Positions 35,801 to 50,800 of a stretch of 64,000 nucleotides of DNA are shown piece after piece. A program made the translations under genes and the position numbers. Source of the stretch: Ischnura elegans (taxonomy: Eukaryota; Arthropoda; Insecta; Odonata; Coenagrionidae); contig NC_060247.1 of the NCBI RefSeq assembly GCF_921293095.1, positions 116,455,111 through 116,519,110 on the forward strand, in the 5' to 3' direction. The notes under the pieces are model-generated. The model searched no databases. It saw only the letters and a list, made by a program, of their open reading frames with translations, and was not told the origin of the DNA. Position 1 is the stretch's first letter, and each line of letters begins with the position of its first letter.

Positions 35801-38800
35801 TGCAATATACATAATTGTTTGGATTGATAACATGAGGCATGTTTTTGGCCTAGGTTACCCATGCACCAAGGATGACTACAAGTACTGGTTTCCGAGCAGT
35901 GAAGACGGGCCCAAGATGCCTTGCCTCCTGGGAAAGAAAGAAGTCTTCCTGCGGAGGTTATCTAATTCTACCTGTTACAATGGTCGAGATTTTGACCGCC
36001 CTGTCAAAACTGAAAATTGTGAATGTGATTCGGAAGATTTCCAGTGGTAAGCTCAGGCTGAGGTGTATTATCATCTGAATCCTCCGTTAATTATAAAACC
36101 AGAAATGTGACTCACTCACGTATATAAATTCCCAAACTATTCCAGAAGAGCTGGAGGGATTAAATTTTGGAAAGGTTGCGGACCAAAACTAATGTGGAGG
36201 CAGATTTCGAAAACCTAAGTTTTGCTTCGCCTGCCAATATTATAACGTTATAATGGCTGAAATTTTGTACTCTTTCAGAATGGGATTCTGAATTTTTCTC
36301 AACTACTCCAATGGTATGCATGTGAAATGTTTGGTTGTTGTTACATAATACGTTTATATACGTTTTCTTATAATTTTGCAATGTTTTTTTTGGTACGTCA
36401 TTGCTAAAAAGCCGTCCGATTTGAAATTTAACGGTACACATTGTATTTTTTCCTTACTTTGTGCTGGTGTGGACGGAATTTTGTAACATCGACAGCAGGA
36501 AAAATTATCATATACGCCTATAATGCTCTCCACCGCATGCAAGAAACAGTTTTTCGCCACCTTAGGTTGTCTATATAAACATTAAACAATTGCTAAATGT
36601 TACCGAAAATTTCGATTTTCTAAAGATTAACACATCATTTAGTTGACTTATAGTTGACCTTTTAAGTCCTTTTAAATTTTCAAGAACATGAAACACTGGT
36701 TTTCCGGTAGGAAATGTAAACTTTATTATACTTATTGCATCAATCGTCTCGAAAAAAAAATTAAGTGGTGAACGTTTCGCACATTTTCTGGAGGGACATT
36801 TGGATTTTACTTTAATACTCCCTAACTTTTTGTGAGATATTGCGTATGGTTATTATTTTTTAAGAGAGCCAAAAAATGTGGCCTCATCTTCTTATAATTT
36901 TATAGAAGTTTTTTTTTTAACGAGTTTTGCAGTGAATAAGCCGTCCGAACCACTTTCAAAAGATTATCACGTGTTTTTATCAATATTGTCCACTGTGTGT
37001 GTGGGTAACATTTTTATTTTTCACCCTGGGTTACTGAGGTAAAAATTAAACAATCTTTAAATCTCAAAAAATAACATTTTCCTAATATCAACACAAATTG
37101 TTGTTGAACTATACGCGATAGAAATCCTTTAACATTTGTCAGTAAATGAGAGAGTATAAAATATTGTAAAAATTCAATGAACTAACCATTAAATACAATC
37201 AATCATTAACTCAGGAAAAAGTCTCTTGGTAACTGAAAGCCTTTTTGTTCTTCCTGGATATTTCCTTCATTTGCTGAGGATCTAGGATGATCGTATTCAA
37301 GCGGTGGTCGTGTAAAGTCTTACCACCCTACACAAGGGCAAAGGCTTGAATAAGTTATCTAATGAATTTCAGCACAGTTCATAATTTGTTAGCGTGGGTT
37401 CGTAAGTTTTTTTGATAATATACTATGGTTGTGCTCTACTAATCCAAATTAGCGTAGCATCTTTCCCTTACATTCCGAGCATCATCTTTCTGACCGCATT
37501 TTTTCCAAAATTTTAGAGTAAACATTTATTCAAATTATTTTATTTTATTCTCAAACCACCGGATACAGCTCTTATTGGCCATTTTACACCGAGGGGTTCA
37601 ACAAATGTAACTAATAAACGTACACAAACAACCATGCCCTGGACCAGGGAAACCTACCCAGGCGGGACTCGAACCCGCGACCTCTCGTTTGGCAGGCGAG
37701 AACGTTACCCCGCTGCCACCGAGGCCGGCGATTACTTCGTATGGAATGATTTACAATTTTATGTAAGCCATTTCTGTATTTTTTATGACCCATTCCTTTA
37801 AAGTAGGAATTTTTGCTTTCAGTGACGATGGATTTGAACGTGATCTTGAGTTTCAACAGTGCATTAGGATCAAGTCCCTGAGCTTTGATCCATACGCTGT
37901 TCCGGCCTCCTGCCACCCGGGGCATATGTACAACAGGACTAAGGGCTACGTCAAAATTCCTGGGGATGGTTGTGAAGGAGGTTATGAAACACGTTTCCTG
38001 CCAGATCTTCTTCCATGCCCATTCAAGTAATCGAAAATGCATGTATGGTGTAAACTTATTTTTAGCTTGGATTTTCATTTTGTAGCCATTTCTTTGCAAT
38101 GTTTTAGGGAGAGAAAGGAATTTATTCTTGCTGCACAAAGTGAGAAAATTGCACGTATTGGACTCGAAGACAGCAAACTTCAGTTCCTCCCTGTTGACAA
38201 CCTTAAAAATGTGGTAGCCGTTGAATTTGACCTGAGAAACAATTGTGTATATTGGGCGGATATAAATGATGATGTTGTGCGAAAAACTGTGGCTGAAAAA
38301 CCGTGGCTAGCCCCGGTATACTTAAATGATGATGTTATTGGAGTACGTATTCATAGCATTTGTATATTTCAGTATATGTTGATGCTGTTTTTCTATGTTT
38401 TAACTTGTATCTCAATTTTCAGAGGCAGTGCTTTTCAGATGGGAAGGAATTGCCTGAGACATTAGTGGTAAAAGATCTGTACTCCGTCGAAGGCATGGCT
38501 CTAGACTGGGTTAGCAACCTGCTCTTCTTTGTGGATGGAGAGAGAACCACGATTGAGGTGATCCAAATTGATACAAATAGGATCGGCAGAATGCGCAGGA
38601 CAATCCTTAATTCCACCGTCCTCAGGAAACCTCGAGGGATTGCTGTGCATCCCATGCAAGGGTAACTACAATGCTGTGCTCAATCAAATGTGCTCTTTTG
38701 CTTCCTCTCTGTCTCCTTGACTGATTCAAATGGTCTCAGTGTAGTTTTGTTTTAACTGGTGTTGCTTTGGTGTCGAGTTGACAAAGTTGGCAAAGTTGAC

Positions 38801-41800
38801 ATAAGAGTCCTATTCGATACTGCGAACAGATTAAGACTTCAAAAACTATGTGAAGAAGTCTCAAAAACCGTTACGTATTAAGTAAATTGATAGATTGAAG
38901 GTTTTTCTTTATTATTGTCTCAATCTACTAAAATAACAGCAGTGCTTGATGATTTAGTAAAGAAACGAATACCTGAAAGCTCAAGCACTCGTTGGAACTT
39001 TAAAATCAAGAATTATGAGCACAATATTCAAACATAAAAATGAAATAGAAGAGTGCTTAAACAAAATAATTGATGATGACAGCAATTATTAATCCACTGT
39101 AAATAAAGCAGTTGGTTTGCATCACTTCATCAAAGACGACGATTTCAATTTTCGGTTAATTTTTTTGTAAAATTATGCCTCATTGTGACATTTTGTACAA
39201 TGAACTACAACGCAGAACAATTGGTTGCCTAAAGGCCTTGAATTATGTAGACGAATTTAAGTTTGCTATCCAAACTATTAGAAACTCTTCAGAACTTGAC
39301 TCCCAAAATACCCTAATACGACTTCAGAGGCCGAGCCGAGTTCGAAACGTGGACTATTTGAAGAGAGAGAGAGGAATTATGGTGGCTAAGGAAGTTTGCG
39401 ATATAATTATGACGGGAATTGAGGATCACTTTGATAATTTGGACTATTTGTCTGTTCAAAAATTATTTCAGCCTATTTTGTTTCAAGAAAATACCTTGAG
39501 TTTTCCAGAACATGAACTTGATACCGTAGTTAAATTATTTAAACTAAACAAAGAGGAACTGAAACAAGAACTTCTATTTATATACAGCAGAAGAGATTTT
39601 TCAAAGGCAACCGGTTCTTTGCGGCTTCTTAATTTTATTTATGACAACAACCTAAATAAGTTAAACCACTCCAGATCATCGGCATCATACAAATGAAAAC
39701 AGCAGAAAGTGAAAGATGTTTTTCAAATTTGAAACGAATAAGGACATTTAGTAGAAGCACGATTAAAGAAAATAGAATTTGTGTCCTTGCCGTGTGTTTA
39801 ATCGAAAAGAAATTGTTGCCCGGCGCTGTTTTCAACGAACGTGTAATTAATCACTTTGCTGGACAAAAGGAAAGAAGGATTGACTTCTGCTACAAGCAAT
39901 ATAACTAAAGGCATGTAAATAGACTATTTAAGATTTTGTTAAAAATGTGTGAGAAATGTTTAAATATTGATTTAAATCATACTGTATTCAAGAAGCCACG
40001 ACAACACAGCAATCATAGGTTACATCTGCAATAATAAAGCGCGCGCATTCTACTAGTATTTTTTGGCTAGTGGAGGTCAGTGACACTCTCCTCCCTCCTC
40101 AGCTTATAAGTGTCATTGCAAATACTGCAAAGATTTTACAAAAAACGCATCATGATTGCAAAACGAACAACAGAAGTATATTGCAGGCATATCCGATCGA
40201 AAAATGTGGGCGCTAAAACGTAAATTAACGTATTATCGTTTTTATTTGCAAAATATCCCAACAAATATATTTTTATTCTTCAAGATCATTGATCAGTACA
40301 ATCGAGAGTCCGGACTAAGCCGATCCATATGACCGAGAGTCTACTGCATTTATTAATTATTAATCAAGCTTTATTAGGAAAACTAGGTATTTTTGTCGAA
40401 GAAACGGAACATATGGCATCACAAAATTTAATACCTAGATTGCCTGAAAAACTCAAAAATATACACAAAATATTAAAAACATTTGACCCCCCGGGTGGAG
40501 GGCGCCCCTCATGGCATTTGACTCATGAGCCGCCACTGATTGGAATATTTGTTTATTGTCCTTCTTTAAGTATGAATACCTATTTTATCATTCATTGAGC
40601 TCCGACCGTCATAAAGAGGAATTCTACCAACATATTTGATCTACATTCACTCATTTTGCAGCGGTGAGATTCAATATTTTGTTTCAAACACGTTCCTTCA
40701 GATATCAATTTTACAAGAGAAAGCTTTCTTTTCCCGATCAGAAGGTCTTTTTTCAAAATCCCCGAATGAAAAAGTGAAAGAGTGAGTTGCTGCCAGCGCG
40801 GGAGCCTTGCAGTTTTTTCTACTAGATATATCAATCCCTTTTCACAAGTATACTTTCTCAAAATGTCTAACCCTTCTTTATGGCCCAAGCTTGTAAAACC
40901 GTAGATTGTGAAATACAGTTCTATGAAAGGAGTGAAAAGCCAACGTGCATTACGTTCTCGGGTTATTCGATGGACGGGCGCCCCCCGCCACGAAGCCCGC
41001 AGCATGTCTCTGCATGAGTCATGTGGACTATTTGAAGATTGTTTATGAAATTAATGCCCATAAGTTTTTCCGAAATACTCGCTTTCTCCGAACTTCATAG
41101 CTTAGCTGCGACCATTTATATGGAAATTAAGAGTTGAAATTCAAACTCTGCTATTATTTATCGTAAGATATTCGATGTGGGAATTCACTCGATTAGTGGG
41201 CTTTATAATTCCTGATAATTTTATGTAAGTAGTCGTGAAAATGACAAGGAATCTGTTACAGGTACCCATTGAAAAATATTGAGAGAATAAATATTGATTT
41301 TCTAGTCGGATTGTAAAAATATTGTGCCATAATCCCTCCATTCACAGGTGATCTCATCAAGAATTTTTTCATGACTTATTCGTGATTCGTTGAAGATTAG
41401 TTGATTCTCTTTGTGATTTACAGTTAAAGAACTTATTAAAATGTTTCGAATCTTTTGCAATCACACAATTTATGAATTTGACTGGGGTTTTCTCATTACT
41501 TGACCCATTATTCAACAGTGCATCATTTCCACTGAAGGCAGCGCACGTTTTGAAAAAAATATTTTCCATATTTCAGTGTTGCCTACATCTTTAGGTACTT
41601 ACTGATCTATTCACTGGAAATGTTTTTAATCCGGAATGCGTCTGGTCCGAAGCATTCTGGATTATTGTTCTTCTAATGTATTTTAAACATTTTATAATAT
41701 ACCATCATCAACATTTTATAAATGTGCAGTAATTAAATTCTGAAATTATCTTTTAAATACTCATCAAATAATAAGACCTTTCAATTAGCATATTCTTCAA

Positions 41801-44800
41801 AGTCTGTAATCAATTCACTTTTTATGACACTTTATTTACCTATCATGCAGTTGTGAATTTTCACTGCCATGGGAAAGGGAGATCTTTTAGTATCTTTGAA
41901 TTAGTGAATAGGTATGTTGTACAGATTTTTCCTCCTCATTTTATAATCATGTCCTGTTTTATTATGAACGAATATGTTCTGATGCTGAAAAATGTACTTC
42001 AATATCTCATGCATATACGGTGGTTGCAGTACAGTATACTCTCGTTAGTACGAAGAACGTTATAACGAAGTTCTCCTTTTTACGAAGCAAATCGTTGGTC
42101 CGGACAAAAAGGCTAACCCAATCAATAGGAATAAAAACGTTGTAACGAAATTACGAATTTCTGTTCCCGTCCCGGGGGTTATAAAGTGACCTTAGTTAAG
42201 AAGTTCCTTGGATACGCAATGGAGTTGGAACTCGCACATTGGGCACAATCTGAACGCAGTGTCAATTAAATCCGTTGTGAAGTCGGTAACTGTTCAGCGT
42301 TTCGCCCTTTCCACCTTCCCGCCGACAGCGCATTTTTTTCGTCTCCGTCCGCGTCACACGTACAGCTAGATCGGTTCGTCACAATCGTGAGTAAACGCAA
42401 AATTGTAATGCAGAGTTTCATTCTGCAGGATAAATACACTTTTCGGTGCTTAGCGTAGGTTTATCAGCTTACAAACAAGCTCCCGGAAGGCATATTGTTC
42501 GTATGTCGAAGAATTACAATAGTTGTGCATAATTTAATATATCGTTTATTATACTCTGAAGCTATTCCGCAGTGCGCGTTTAAGTATGGGAGATTGAAGA
42601 GAGTAGGAATTTTGTCAAGCTATGCTTTTTTGCGATGATTCCTGAAAAAATCGCTGTTACGAAGTTTGTTAATGCGAATTTGCGGATTTCGCGATCCTAT
42701 GAACTTCGATATAAAGAGGGTTTATTGTAAAACCAAAATGATAAATTGATGGAAACTAAAAAGTAAGAAATGTTTCCCTGAGCTCTGTTCCTCATGCATG
42801 CATTGGTAATCTCAGACGATGTAAAACTCCTATCTACTCATTTAGAATCTAGGTCCCTGTGACGTCAGGTGGAGTGGCATCGCATGGGCGCCAATCTGGC
42901 CTTTTTCAAACGAGGTTAAAATTGACTATTAACATTTGTTTAAACTGGGATTTCTAAAACCAAATAATTTGTATATTATAAATACACTAATGGTGGGTAA
43001 TGAATAGCAATCAATGCCTTTCGTTTTCTTTGATGATGGAATGTACCCTTTTATCTCAACATTTGGCATGTAGCTCAATGTGAATTAAAGAAATTTTCAC
43101 AGTTTATATGTGATAGTCATTTCCTCTCACAATATGGGTGAAGTAGCACTCGATTATCTTCACCCGATGACGGCATTTTGGTATATTTTCGGATGTGTTT
43201 TACATGACTGTTGGTGCATACATATCTACAAGGAGGATGAGTAGTTATGTATCTTTATCCTCATTCTCCTTAGACTTTCCACCTTTGCCTCTCTCATGTG
43301 AAGTCTTTGTTCTCCAGCTATGTTTTCTGGACGGACTGGTATCCGGGTGACGCTAGCGTGAGCAGAGCCAACTTGGACGGCAGTGATGTTCGCAAGTTAT
43401 TCACTGTGCCCCTGGTGGAGTGGCCCAATGGCATAACAATTGATCACATTGCAGAGCGCATTTACTGGGTCGATGCTCATAAGGACTACATCGGTTCTTC
43501 TGACTTAGATGGCAAAATGTTCAGAAAAGTGATTTCCAATGATGTTAGTGTATTTTTTGTTTGGTAGTGCTTAAAATTCATGGCAATGATGGTAACTTTA
43601 AGGTGTATGCTCTCCAAATCAGAGATGAATCTGTTACGCTTTCCTAAGCTGGTACAAGACCCCTGTCATACACAGTCACTGTGCCAATCAATTGCCAAAG
43701 TTGAGCAATATTCTTCTATGCTGGGCTGGCTCTAGAATGGAGTAGTTTATTATCTCATGTTAAGTCATGATCTCAACCATTATTGCCTGAACTATCCCTG
43801 CACCGAATTTTGTGGCAGGAGTTAATATATAAGCTTTGGTATTGCTCTGTGAACAGAATTAGGAAAAATTGATAGGCAGTCGAGTCAGTTAATAAGCTTC
43901 CTTTTTATGAGGTGAAAAGAATTGGTACAGTACTACCTCATCTCAAGCGTATTTACAGAGAATGTTTTTTAAAATAACATCTGGAGGTTACTGGATGTAA
44001 AAGAGATTAGCTTGATATCATCATCTTCATATGCATCGCAGGAGTCTCTAAATTTTAAACAGTTGCTTTTACTGTTCATCTCTTTTGCATATATTTACAA
44101 TTCACTTCCTTTTATCATTCCATCTGAACAAGGGACATGGAAATGAGATGATATATGTGTTAGCATTTGAAAATCAGCCAGCTTGTGAGATTGACGGTGA
44201 TTTAGTGGCGGATCTAGGATACGGACCACAGGGGGCTAAATTGGATACCCAAGATTGGGGTCTATTGCCCCAAAGCCCCTCTCTGGATGTAACATTGGAT
44301 TGTAACATACCATAAGCATGTAAATAGGCCTTAAATTTAGAGATATTCAGTATTTCAATTCGTTACAGTAGGTTAATGTATCGGAAAATATAACTAAATA
44401 CATTATGCTAAGTGGCACCTTAAAAAAATTCGATTTTATCTAGTGTGTGTTTCGACCCAATGGAGGGGGGCTATAGCTCCATCTATGGGGCGGTCTATAG
44501 CCCTCCCAATAGATCCTCAACTGCGGTGATTGCACTCTGGGGATTATCGCATATGCAAAGGTACTTTTTTGAAATATAGGAAACTGGTGAGAATACCAAG
44601 GCAATATATTCCTGTGTTTCAAAATGCTCAATTAGCATACTAATTAATTTTCAACCGCAGTTGAGGTGAATGACCTAAATAGCATAGTATTTTATATTTT
44701 ACCTTCCTGGTGAAAAGTAGCTTGAACAGTGTATGGCGTATCTTTCATTAGTACGTTTCGTTTCTTCAAGTAGTTTCATTTGAAAGGATGAGTCAGGGGT

Positions 44801-47800
44801 GCCCCTTTCTCATTCAGGTTTAAATGGGATGTACTTTTTCCCCCTTGCTGTCTATCGAAATTTAGGCCTTATAGTTTCCTCTATCCTTGTTTCCACAGCG
44901 TCGAGTGTCCCATCCTTTTGCTGTTGCTGTGTTCAAGGATAACCTGTATTGGGACGATTTGCATCAGCGTGCCATCTACATGGCCGACAAGGACTTGGGC
45001 ATTGGCATCACGGCCATTGCTGAGAATTTGACTGCTTTCGACCTCAAGGTGTGTATCAAGGCATAGCATATTCTTCGAGTGCTAGGTAAGTATTAATTTT
45101 TAATTCATAAAGGGATTCCTATGACTCTATTTTGCACTTTAACTCTCTCTTATCGAACATCTGCGTGACTTTTATCACAATAAAAAAAATATCCTGTCAA
45201 TAATTATATATTTTGTTTAATTAATTTTGATTTCTTGAATTCAAAGTTTGTTGTAAAAGAATCTTTACTTTGTGTATTCTAATTTTTTTTTCGGCAATGA
45301 TTTCAAGGCATTATCTCTTTTTGAAAGTTTACACTTGTTTCGTTGTCCTGTTATTTATAATTACATAGCTATTCCTGTTTGTACTGCTCTACGAATGAGT
45401 TCTGGCTTAAAATATTACAAAATGTGGTATCATAGCCACTGCCTCGCGTCTAACACGGTGTGAAATTATCAGTTATCTCATTATTTTGAACATTGTCCCA
45501 CTTGTTCTAAAAAATCTGTCACATTTTTTTAAAGAAGCCAGGAAGCTTCAAAGTTGTTGTCTCTAATGTGTCTAAAGCAGAGCATATAAACCAGCTTCCT
45601 TCAGCTGTCATGGTTATTTTTTGTATCTCGCCTCTGTACATGTGTACCCTGTGAATATCCTGTCCCACGGTTTTTCCTAAAAAGCTTCTTTAATAGTGAT
45701 CATGCTTCTTGCATTCGAGAATAATGGCATCTTCAACAGTAATGGGCTTAGTTAGTGGTATTTAGTGTATGACTTTATTGAACTATTTATTTTAATAAAT
45801 CATTCAATGAGGTTGCGTACGATCGAGGGCAATGAAGGTATGAAAATGTTACAAAATAGAAATTTTATCATACATGAATCAACCATCCCACAGTTTAACT
45901 GTTATGTCTGTGCGTTGGAATAGCACATTATGCGTTCGATGCCACAAGATTTATTTACATCATAATACACAAGAAATAACCGTCATGAGCCAGGGCTGTA
46001 TCCTGCTAGCCGAAAGTTCGTTAGCAACTGTCCTGAACTATCACTTAATCCTGCCGGACAGGCTGCTATACATAAATGAACAACAAAAAAACATCTCGCG
46101 AAGCATACAATGCAACTCCTACCCCTTTCAGTTATGCTCAAACAAAAAATATTAAAAAATAATATACATGACTTATCACTCGTATTTAGCAGTAAATTAA
46201 ACATCATATCACTAAATCAATTACGGCAGTAACTCAGAAAAAAATCAATTATAATACACGTGAATTATCGTTTGCAATTAACAGTAAATCCAATCTCACA
46301 ACACTAAATCACACAAAATCAATTCATTTACTCCGTTCCTCCCTTTTACACGTGTCACTAATTCCAGACTTAAACCACCAGTAAGCCATTATTACAATGC
46401 GCATTCCTCCAAGTAACTTGGCACTTTCGTGATTCTAGAGGAAACCCTCACATTGCCCTGTAATTGTCTATGTGGGCATTGGGCCATCACCTGGCCTGGG
46501 TCCCACATAGCAGAAGTTTGGTTAGAGTGCTCTTGGGGTGCTTCCCCTGTAGCGGAACAAGAGGCATCACCAACTCCAGTCGTTGGAGAACCCTTGAAAG
46601 CAGCACTTGCATGGAAGTCGTACTACCAGTCATCACTATCCAGGAAAATTGCAGAATCTCCTAAGCTCCATCTTCCTCTGATAACTGCGGAATTCCATAT
46701 TCGCAATATAGCATCCCCAACTTCAGCCAAAATAGGATCTCTGTAAGTAGTTGAGGCATTACCCTCACTTGTGAGAGGAAATCGTACAGCAGTGCCGTCT
46801 GCAATAGATGAATACCAGCTGGTTTGGGTACAGCGGTTACAGCAACACCTGCTGACTTAATGGGAAACCGGCTGAAAATATTTGCATTGCCATGCTGTCT
46901 TCCAGGGCAATGAGTCAATTTGCAATTGTAATTACTCAATAGTAACACGCAATGCAGCATGCGTGGAGTGAATACATCTAATTTTTTTTTCTTTCCCTGC
47001 TGGAATTTTCGAAGGAGAAGTTTGTGATAAGTAAGAATTTCAAAACATAGTCCCACCAAATGCTGCTTAAATTTTTTCTTCAATATAATTTATAAAGCCT
47101 CCTTATCAATTTATGCATAGTTCCTTTCGCTTCCCATGAGTACCCTGGAGGCAAAAGGAATGGGATTCTCAAGGTAATCATCTCAAACCTGAGATAAGAG
47201 AGCATCAACTCCATAGGGTGAAGTATAACATAGTAGTACCAGAGGTAATTTGGGATCGTAGCACTTTATCACTGTACCCGAGGGCATAACTTTCTTTATG
47301 TATCTCACACACTCTTTTTATCAATCAGTCCAGCTCCGTCCTAGTGCTGCAGTGGGATCTTAGCACTTAAACACTGTGCCCGATGACATAACCTTCTCTA
47401 TGTACCTCACGCCCTCCTCTTCTCATTCATTCCAGTATAATCATTAATAAGCCATGGATAACCTTGTAATCCTGTCAAAATTGTAGGAGAGGCAGCATTT
47501 AAAAGGGAGATTAAATTCTCCTAAATCGGTTGAATACCCTTTTCTGACAGGGAATAGCCCATGAAGTCCAGAGCCCTGATATTTGCGAGTTTCTAATTTT
47601 GGCATGAATCGTGAATCTTACTCTACCCAACACTAATTTCACACGTGCCCACAACAAATATTTAGAAGGTGCATGGCACAGTATATCATCAATATACACT
47701 TAGACTCCTTCCAAACCTGCATGGATTGTTTCCATTATGCCTTGAAAACAGCTGCTGCAGAACATAATCGTGGTGGTGATCTTGACATACGAAACAAGCC

Positions 47801-50800
47801 CTTAAGCATATTTAACGTTAGCATTTTTGAAGAATCCTCATCAACACCTACTTGCAGATATGCTTCAGATAAGTCAATTTTGTGAATAAAATTCCTACAG
47901 ACAATTAACTCAGCATTTCATCAACGGTTGGCAGGGGAAAATGTTTCACATGCATGCAGTATGGACGGTGGTAATATAGTCCCCACAAATTCTTATTGAG
48001 CCATCCCCATTTACTACATTCAATGTGGGCGTTGCCCATTCTGAGTCATTCACTGGCATTAAAATTTTTTCCTTCACCATTTTATCTATCTCTTCACTTA
48101 CTATTTGCTGTCAGGACGAATGGAACTGGACTGCTCCTCCTATATACAGGTTTGAAAGCAGGTTTTAGGACAACTTGCGCAAGCCGGCATAGTTTCCCAG
48201 GCTAGGTATTACGATGTCTCTGAATGCCTCCTCCTACTGCGGTATCTGCATCGGATTCAGTGCGTGGATTCCTTCAATGTGATCCCCAAGTGTGGAAACT
48301 AATTTCTGTTATCAGGCAGATTGCTAGTGAATGGATGGCTTTTCGTCGATGTCAATGCTGTCGGTCCTTCCTCTCTCTCAAATTTGCAAGAAAATATTAC
48401 TACATCCCATCCTTGTCGCCAATGTTATGTCTGTGGGTTGGAATAACACATTCTGCGTCGGACGCGACAGGATTTGATACCTACTTCACAATACACAAGA
48501 AATAACGGTCGCAAGCCAGGGCTGCATCCTACTAGCCCGGAAGTTTCTTACCAAGTGTCCTGAACTGCCACTTACTCCTACTGGACAGGCTCTCATACCC
48601 AATGAACATTTAAAAAATCCCGAGAAGCACACATGACAGTTAACTTCAATGAATACCATTAAGAAAATTATCATACGGACCTCTCTGTTCATCGAGCCTT
48701 GAATTTCTAGACCACTCTGCTGACCATGCTTAACTTTTCAAGTTCCTTAATTCCCTTAGAATTTGTGCCGAAACTCATGGTATTAAATATCATTGCCCGC
48801 ATCAATAGGGATGCAGAAACCTGTATAGTATGATTGTCTGTACAGTGCCCTGGGAATTTATATATTTTTTCGATTGTTCCTTGTCCGCTACCTAACATTT
48901 ACGATAATTGCTTGGATTAAACATATATTTGATTTTAGCGAATTTTCTTCGCAGAAATGACAGCTATGATGATCAATCCAATGTTACTCTTAAGTAGTAC
49001 TAGCTGTCCCAGCGAACTTCGTTCCGCCTAAAAATCAATGAACAGTTTAGTTACAACATTTATAAATAAAGAGCCGCTTATCGTTTTTAATCATATATGA
49101 TTTATAATAATAAAATAAGGATACAAATTAAATAAAACTATTAAAATTAGTAGCAAAATTGCCTGTCGTGAAGACATTTCCTTTATTGAATACGCTTCAC
49201 AACGCTCAATAACCAAGAAATCAATGCGAACTGCAATGCGTAAGTTTAAGGAAAAAGTACTCGGTGAATTACTCGAAGAAAATCCGATATCCTTATGGTC
49301 GTACGCGAGAGAGCTTTAGGGAAAACATTCAACCGTAGATTCATTATTTGATAAAGATGGTAAACTTGTCACCGAAACTATTGACAAAGCTAACACTTTC
49401 AATTCCCACTTCGAATGTGTATACACTACTGACGATACTCAATTCAATTTAGACATCCCATATACTGAAGAATCGATGGAAGAAATATTTATACATCGCG
49501 ATTGGATAACTAAACAACTACAGTCGATTAGGAATAGTAAATCTCCGGGTCTGGAGGGAATACCCTCGCGTGTCCTCATGGAGTTAGCTCCATAGATCGC
49601 ACCTTACTTAGAGATCATATTCAAGAAGTCACTCTCCGAAGGGCAGTTACCGCTAGACCAGAAATTTGCAAGCGTTACACTCATATTCAAAAAGGGGAAC
49701 AGACATGACCCAGGCAACTACTGTTCGATTTCATTAAATCGATTATGGGCAAGATATTTGAACGTGAGTAATATTATGACTTTCTTGGACGTACCTAACT
49801 TCCTCCATGACTGTCATCACGGATTCCGAAAAGGTAGATCATGCGAAACACAGCTCGCGCTCTTTCTTCACGACATTATAAAATCTGGTGAATCGAAAAG
49901 ACAAGTTGACGCACTATTTCTAGATTTTATGAAACCTTTCGACACTGTACCCCACAACAAACATTTATACAAATTACAGTCATGCGGATTAAACGAATCA
50001 GTTGTAAACTGGATACGCGACTTTCTCAGAGATCGTAAACAAAAAGTAGTTCTTGACGGAATTAGCTCTGATGTTGTAAAAGTTACATCGGGTGTTCCAC
50101 AAAGAAGCGTAATTGGGCCCCCTGTTGTTCATTATATACATTAATGACCTCTGCTCCCGTATTAGCAGTAAAATACGTTTATTTGCTGACGACGCTGTCA
50201 TCTATCGCGAAATTAGTGATCACTCTGACTATGAAATTCTATCATCGGACTTAAACAACGTTCATTAGTGGAGCCAAGAGTGGGGGCTTGAATGTAATCT
50301 GAGCAAATGCATGGCGGTACATTTCTTGCGGAATTCGTCCAACTCTAACCATGTTTATGCAGTGGATGGTATTAACATAAAGGCAACAGGCGAAGTCAAG
50401 TACCTGGGAGTCACGATAACCTCGAACCTCACGTGGGGAACACATATATAGAATATTTGCGGCATAGCCCTGAAGAAATTAGAATTCGTCAAGCGTATTG
50501 TGGGAAGATTTTCGGATGAGAAAGTAAAAGAAAGGTGCTATTTCGCTCTCGTCCGACCGCACCTTGAATATGCAGCGAGCGTATGGGATCCGGTGCTGAA
50601 AGACTTAATCCGCGAACTGAATAAAATACAAAGGAAGGCTGCGCGTTTCGTCAAAAACTGCTACGGGCGTACAGACAGTGTTACCCAGATGTTAAGCGAA
50701 TTAGGCTGGGAGCCGTTGGAGACTCGGAGGCTGCGCGCTAGGCTTACATTGCTTGAACATTTGAGAATGGATATCTTTAAGAGCAACACAGAGAAAATAA

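Noticed and set aside
36990..37010. CACTGTG heptamer-like sequence
   Set aside because: No spacer or nonamer-like sequence at the right distance and no other similarity to the RAG1-like ends.
40592..41005. 137-codon minus-strand frame in intron 12
   Set aside because: No recognisable domain; flanking sequence suggests decayed mobile DNA.
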